A stretch of 8,322 nucleotides of DNA from Fimimonas sp963619835 (GTDB lineage Bacteria; Bacillota; Clostridia; Christensenellales; CAG-314), in contig CAVEYD010000044.1 of NCBI GenBank assembly GCA_963619835.1, positions 1 to 8,322 of the forward strand. The letters run 5' to 3'. The notes beneath the pieces were generated by a model. The model did not search any database. It was not told the DNA's origin and saw nothing but the letters and a program-made list of their open reading frames with translations. Each line of letters begins with the position of its first letter. Position 1 is the first letter of the stretch. Shown piece by piece: positions 5,563 to 8,322 of the stretch. The translations under genes were made by a program, and so were the position numbers.

Positions 5563-6243
5563 TTATTTGTAGAGAATCTTGATGCCAGGTCCCATTGTGG
5601 TTGAGATGGCAATTGATTTAAGGTAGGTTCCCTTTGCGCTTGCGGGTTTAGCTTTGATGATTGCATCCATGATTGTGGTTACGTTTTCAACAAGCTTGTC
5701 TTTTCCGAAAGACTTTTTGCCGAAAATTACGTGAACGACTGATTGCTTGTCTACACGATATTCAACCTTACCGGCTTTAACATCGTGAACAGCTTTTGTT
5801 ACGTCCATGGTAACTGTTCCGCTCTTGGGGTTGGGCATCAAGCCTTTAGGTCCGAGGATTTTACCCATACGTCCTACAAGTCCCATCATGTCGGGAGTTG
5901 TGATAAGAACGTCAAAGTCGAACCAGTTTTCTTTTTGAATCTTTTCGATGTACTCTTCAGCTCCGACATAGTCTGCACCTGCAGCCTTTGCTTCGTCTGC
6001 TTTTACGCCTTTGGCAATTACCAAAACGCGAAGAGTTTTACCTGTTCCATGAGGCAATACTACTACACCACGTACTTGTTGGTCTGCGTGACGGCTGTCT
6101 ACGCCCAATTTTACGTGAAGTTCGAGTGTTTCGTCGAAGTTTGCAGTTGCTATTGCAAGTGCTGTTTCGATTGCTTCGGGGAATTCGTATGATTTAGTTT
6201 TGTCGTACTTTTTGACAGCGTCAACGTATTTCTTTCCTCTCAT
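5563..6243 (-). CDS. rplA: 50S ribosomal protein L1
   Basis: The predicted protein has 226 residues, close to the usual 230. It forms the mobile L1 stalk that helps release deacylated tRNA, and in many bacteria it represses its own operon. Visible signatures are the N-terminal RGKKYVDAVK, the VRGVVVLPHGTGK stretch, and the central GRMGKILGPKGLMPNPKSGTVT split over about 124-145, which is the RNA-binding signature. AGGAGG lies 7 bases before the start and begins inside the rplK stop region. The rplK-rplA gap is 11 bp, so the two are surely co-transcribed and probably coupled. Confidence 0.98.
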   Translation of the reverse strand: MRGKKYVDAVKKYDKTKSYEFPEAIETALAIATANFDETLELHVKLGVDSRHADQQVRGVVVLPHGTGKTLRVLVIAKGVKADEAKAAGADYVGAEEYIEKIQKENWFDFDVLITTPDMMGLVGRMGKILGPKGLMPNPKSGTVTMDVTKAVHDVKAGKVEYRVDKQSVVHVIFGKKSFGKDKLVENVTTIMDAIIKAKPASAKGTYLKSIAISTTMGPGIKILYK

Positions 6244-6254
6244 TTGGCGCCTCC

Positions 6255-6680
6255 TTAACCTTCTACGACAATGCCCATACTACGAGCAGTGCCGGCAATC
6301 ATCGAGCAAGCCGATTCCAAAGAAGCTGCGTTGAGGTCTACCATCTTGAGCTTTGCAATTTCTTCGATTTGCGCGTGAGTGATTTTTGCAACCTTTGTCT
6401 TGTTGGGGGTTGCGCTACCGCTTTCGATACCGCAAGCCTTTTTGATAAGTACGGGTGCAGGGGGAGTTTTAAGTACAAACGTAAAACTGTGATCTTGATA
6501 AATTGTTACAATTACGGGAATGATGAGTCCCGCTTTGTCTGCGGTTCTTGCATTGAAATCCTTGGTGAAACCGGGGATGTTGATGCCGTGAGGACCGAGT
6601 GCTGAGCCTACCGGGGGTGCCGGTGTAGCTTTTCCGGCAGGAAGTTGAAGTTTAACAACTGCCGTAACCTTTTTTGCCAT
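6255..6680 (-). CDS. rplK: 50S ribosomal protein L11
   Basis: The predicted protein has 141 residues, exactly the usual length. It binds the GTPase-associated centre of 23S rRNA and is needed for the RelA stringent response and thiopeptide binding. The N-terminal domain has the proline motif APPVGSALGPHGINI (21-35). The C-terminal RNA-binding domain ends SMIAGTARSMGIVVEG. AGGAGG lies 8 bases before the ATG. A 110-bp gap to nusG carries a probable regulatory leader (6696-6740). Confidence 0.98.
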   Translation of the reverse strand: MAKKVTAVVKLQLPAGKATPAPPVGSALGPHGINIPGFTKDFNARTADKAGLIIPVIVTIYQDHSFTFVLKTPPAPVLIKKACGIESGSATPNKTKVAKITHAQIEEIAKLKMVDLNAASLESACSMIAGTARSMGIVVEG

Positions 6681-6695
6681 AGTGTTTCCTCCTAT

Positions 6696-6740
6696 TTGTG
6701 GTTGTAGCGACGAACAAACCTTTTTGAACGTCTCCCATGA
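6696..6740 (-). promoter_or_regulatory. Probable L1-binding autoregulatory leader upstream of rplK
   Basis: The minus-strand RNA reads ATGGGAGACG (6738-6729), and later CGTCGCTACAACCAC (6712-6698). This gives a short TGG/CCA helix, an asymmetric internal loop (GAG against GCTACAA) and an ACG/CGT helix. That resembles the GUGG-GAG...UA-CCAC motif I recall before rplK in other Bacillota, thought to mimic the L1 site on 23S rRNA. An alternative stem in the same gap pairs CAAACAAAC with GTTTGTTCG. The lower helix is weak here, so the call is tentative. Confidence 0.5.
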
Positions 6741-6790
6741 ATTAGTTTGTTTGAACGTACAAACTTAAAACGTTTTTATGAAACCAAAGT

Positions 6791-7345
6791 TTACGCCTCT
6801 TCGGCAGGAACCTCGGTAGCATTTGTAATTTTTTCGATTTGGACAAAATCCATATCGACAGACGTTTCACGTCCGAACATGTTAAGCGATACTTGTGCTT
6901 TTTGGCGTGCCTCGTCTATTGACTTGACAACTCCCACAAAACCTTCGAACGGACCGGAAACGACGGTGATGTTGTCGCCTACGGAAATATCGAAGTTGAC
7001 TACGCGTTCTTCCAAGCGAAGATGCTTTACTTCGTCGTCGGTTAACTCTTGAGCTTTACCGTTGGGGCCACAGAAACCTGTTACACCACGTGTGTTGGTG
7101 AGCATGAACCATAATTGCGACGAATAAACAAGCTTGATGTACACATAGCAAGGCATAAGTTTAGCTTCGTATGCTTTCTTTTTACCGTTTTTTTCTTCGA
7201 TGCGTGTTTCGGTAAGAATTTTTACATCCAAAATGACATCTTGCAAATTGCCGTTTTCGACCATTTGCTCAATGCTCTTTTTGACGAGATTTTCGTATCC
7301 CGAATACGTGTGAAGAATATACCACTTTGCGTTGTTTTCACTCAT
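6791..7345 (-). CDS. nusG: Transcription elongation/termination factor NusG
   Basis: The predicted protein has 184 residues. It binds RNA polymerase, affecting pausing, Rho termination and transcription-translation coupling. The N-terminal NGN domain shows WYILHTYSGYENLVK (8-22), MPCYVYIK and TRGVTGFCG. The C-terminal KOW domain begins VGDNITVVSGPFEGFVG (about 122-138). The short acidic end (EVPAEEA) is unremarkable. The start follows secE by 18 bp with only a weak binding site (AGCAGG), so translation may rely on coupling to secE. Confidence 0.98.
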   Translation of the reverse strand: MSENNAKWYILHTYSGYENLVKKSIEQMVENGNLQDVILDVKILTETRIEEKNGKKKAYEAKLMPCYVYIKLVYSSQLWFMLTNTRGVTGFCGPNGKAQELTDDEVKHLRLEERVVNFDISVGDNITVVSGPFEGFVGVVKSIDEARQKAQVSLNMFGRETSVDMDFVQIEKITNATEVPAEEA

Positions 7346-7363
7346 AGTTAAGCCTGCTTTAAA

Positions 7364-7579
7364 TTACTGTGCCAATGACACGAGCCATGCAAACAAAGAG
7401 TCTACACCAAACAAAATTATAGCAAAAAACAACACTACACACAAAACGATACCTGTGTTTTTAAGTACGGTACCAAATGATGGCCATGCAACCTTTTTGA
7501 GTTCTGACCAGCTTTTTACAAAGAAATTACCCAATCTTTTGAAAAGTCCGGGTTTTTTGGCTTTTTGTTGTGCTGCCAT
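7364..7579 (-). CDS. secE: Preprotein translocase subunit SecE
   Basis: The predicted protein has 71 residues, the short Gram-positive form with one membrane helix (about 43-68). It clamps SecY in the translocon. The diagnostic cytoplasmic motif SWSELKKVAWPS (23-34) is intact. AAGGAG lies 7 bases before the ATG. It sits 15 bp after rpmG and 18 bp before nusG in the conserved order. Confidence 0.97.
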   Translation of the reverse strand: MAAQQKAKKPGLFKRLGNFFVKSWSELKKVAWPSFGTVLKNTGIVLCVVLFFAIILFGVDSLFAWLVSLAQ

Positions 7580-7594
7580 ATCCGTTCTCCTTAA

Positions 7595-7762
7595 TTACTT
7601 GGCTTCTCTGTGAGTTGTGTGCTTTTTGCAAAATCTGCAATACTTGTGAAGCTCAATTCTGTCTGTTGTGGTTTTGCTGTTTTTGAAAGTATCATAGTTG
7701 CGTTGTTTGCATTCGGTGCAAGCAAGAACAACCTTGACTCTGTTTCCTTTTTTTGCTGCCAT
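7595..7762 (-). CDS. rpmG: 50S ribosomal protein L33, zinc-binding form
   Basis: The predicted protein has 55 residues. Two CxxC pairs (Cys15/Cys18 and Cys42/Cys45) form the zinc ribbon, so this is the zinc-binding (C+) type. Many Bacillota also carry a zinc-free paralog for zinc starvation, but none is in this window. The start at 7762 has AGGAG about 11 bases upstream; an in-frame extension to 7840 is unsupported. It is the first gene of the operon, with a leader of about 90 bases after the promoter at 7858-7886. Confidence 0.97.
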   Translation of the reverse strand: MAAKKGNRVKVVLACTECKQRNYDTFKNSKTTTDRIELHKYCRFCKKHTTHREAK

Positions 7763-7781
7763 AACTAAAAATCTCCTGTGT

Positions 7782-7827
7782 TTTTGCACCGCAAAACTAC
7801 TACTTAAAAGCAATTTTGCACGCAAAA
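7782..7827. repeat. Two copies of a short palindrome in the rpmG leader
   Basis: TTTTGC-ACC-GCAAAA (7782-7796) and TTTTGC-AC-GCAAAA (7814-7827) lie 32 bp apart, about three helical turns, between the promoter and the rpmG start. The 2-3 base spacers are too short for comfortable RNA loops, so DNA operator half-sites are an alternative. Chance is possible in such AT-rich DNA. Confidence 0.6.
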
Positions 7828-7857
7828 AATTACACCCCATAGATGAAGTGCTTAATT

Positions 7858-7886
7858 ATGATATCATAGCTTGACAATAGAGTCAA
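7858..7886 (-). promoter_or_regulatory. Main promoter of the rpmG-secE-nusG-rplKAJL operon
   Basis: On the minus strand, TTGACT (7886-7881) is followed after exactly 17 bp by TATCAT (7863-7858), preceded by an extended -10 TGA. Transcription would start near 7851, about 90 bases before rpmG. Confidence 0.85.
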
Positions 7887-7899
7887 CTAATTTTATGAA
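7871..7899 (+). promoter_or_regulatory. Possible divergent promoter overlapping the operon promoter
   Basis: On the + strand a perfect TTGACA (7871-7876) is followed after 17 bp by TATGAA (7894-7899). Its -35 lies within the spacer of the minus-strand promoter. TTGAC and GTCAA form an inverted repeat (7871-7875/7882-7886). No gene directly downstream is seen. Confidence 0.35.
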
Positions 7900-8189
7900 A
7901 AAATTAGCGAAAAAATGCAAAAAATTTGCATAATTTCTTTTACTATGTAATTTATATAATTATACAATAATAACACGATTTGTGCAACGAAAAAGACAGC
8001 TTTTTGAAAACAAAACGGTTTTGATGCAAAAAAAAGCAAGGAAGAAAATGCTTTGAAGGGGAACAAAAGACTTGCAAGGGAAAAGACGATATGTTTTGAG
8101 GAAAAAGATGTAAAAAAGAAAATAATTCGTTTTGGAATAAAAACGTGCAAAAAAAAATACGGAACAATGAAAGAAAATAAAAATGGGTA
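7900..8189. other. Gene-free, AT-rich, purine-skewed intergenic region
   Basis: No credible gene is seen in this stretch. The + strand is strongly purine-rich, especially 8030-8160, and the opposite strand reads as Phe/Ser-rich low-complexity frames that resemble no protein I recognise. A small perfect hairpin is present: ATGCAAA (7915-7921) with TTTGCAT (7925-7931). On the minus strand a T run follows it, so it could end leftward transcription just before the rpmG promoter. Confidence 0.7.
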
Positions 8190-8218
8190 TTGACTTTGAA
8201 ACTAAAATAAAGTAAAAT
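8190..8218 (+). promoter_or_regulatory. Promoter reading out of the right end of the window
   Basis: TTGACT (8190-8195) and TAAAAT (8213-8218) are spaced by 17 bp. Transcription would start near 8225 and run through the tandem repeat at 8271-8322 toward a gene beyond the window. Confidence 0.6.
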
Positions 8219-8270
8219 AATGTTCCTGCAAAATAAGCAAAGAAAATACTTAAACAAAATGATTTTGTGG

Positions 8271-8322
8271 AAGGGTTAAAAAATATTTTTAATTGACAAG
8301 GGTTAAAAAATATTTTTGATTG
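8271..8322. repeat. AT-rich tandem direct repeat at the right end, 27-bp period
   Basis: Positions 8271-8295 and 8298-8322 match at 24 of 25 bases (starting AAGGGTTAAAAAATATTTTT). The array may continue beyond the window. It shares AAAATATTTTT and a nearby GATTG with the repeat at 5-65. Confidence 0.88.

Noticed and set aside
7580..7594. tRNA gene between rpmG and secE, as found in some bacteria
   Set aside because: The gap is only 15 bp and no cloverleaf is present anywhere in the window.
7893..8257. Two minus-strand open frames (85 and 101 codons)
   Set aside because: Both are Phe/Ser/Leu low-complexity translations of the purine-skewed strand, overlap each other, have no convincing ribosome binding site and resemble no known family.

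Overview
The window (8.3 kb, low GC) looks like a chromosomal piece of an anaerobic Bacillota, most likely an uncultured Clostridia-type bacterium. The evidence is the AT-rich intergenic DNA, strong AGGAGG ribosome binding sites, TTGACA/TATAAT promoters, Gram-positive RNA leaders (a tetrahydrofolate riboswitch and an L10 leader) and the gene order rpmG-secE-nusG-rplK-rplA-rplJ-rplL. This placement is inferred from sequence features only, without a database search.

Left end (1-1095): a short AT-rich tandem repeat is followed by a near-consensus promoter. Next comes a riboswitch of the tetrahydrofolate type whose expression platform can be read base by base: antiterminator, terminator and embedded Shine-Dalgarno. 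It controls a folT-like ECF transporter S component on the + strand. A strong bidirectional terminator (1061-1095) ends this unit and the convergent one.

Middle (1113-4222, minus strand): a three-gene unit is read leftwards from an extended -10 promoter. It holds a YfbR-like HD-fold 5'-nucleotidase, a strongly degenerate ABC-type ATPase that starts inside the stop codon of the first gene, and a membrane-anchored S41 (C-terminal processing) peptidase with a PDZ-like region. No common pathway is obvious.

Right part (4258-7886, minus strand): the transcription/translation operon rpmG, secE, nusG, rplK, rplA, rplJ, rplL. It has a strong promoter upstream of rpmG, a probable L1-binding leader before rplK, an L10 leader with attenuator before rplJ, and a strong terminator directly after rplL. 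rpoB and rpoC, which usually follow rplL, are absent here.

Right end (7871-8322): about 440 bp with no credible gene. It carries one good + strand promoter pointing out of the window, a possible second one overlapping the rpmG promoter, and a second AT-rich tandem repeat that shares a core with the left-end repeat.

There is no clear new defence, mobile or biosynthetic system. The best leads are the legible riboswitch logic before folT, the intact but motif-poor ABC protein between the nucleotidase and the protease, the loss of rplL-rpoB linkage, and the paired AT-rich repeats at both ends.
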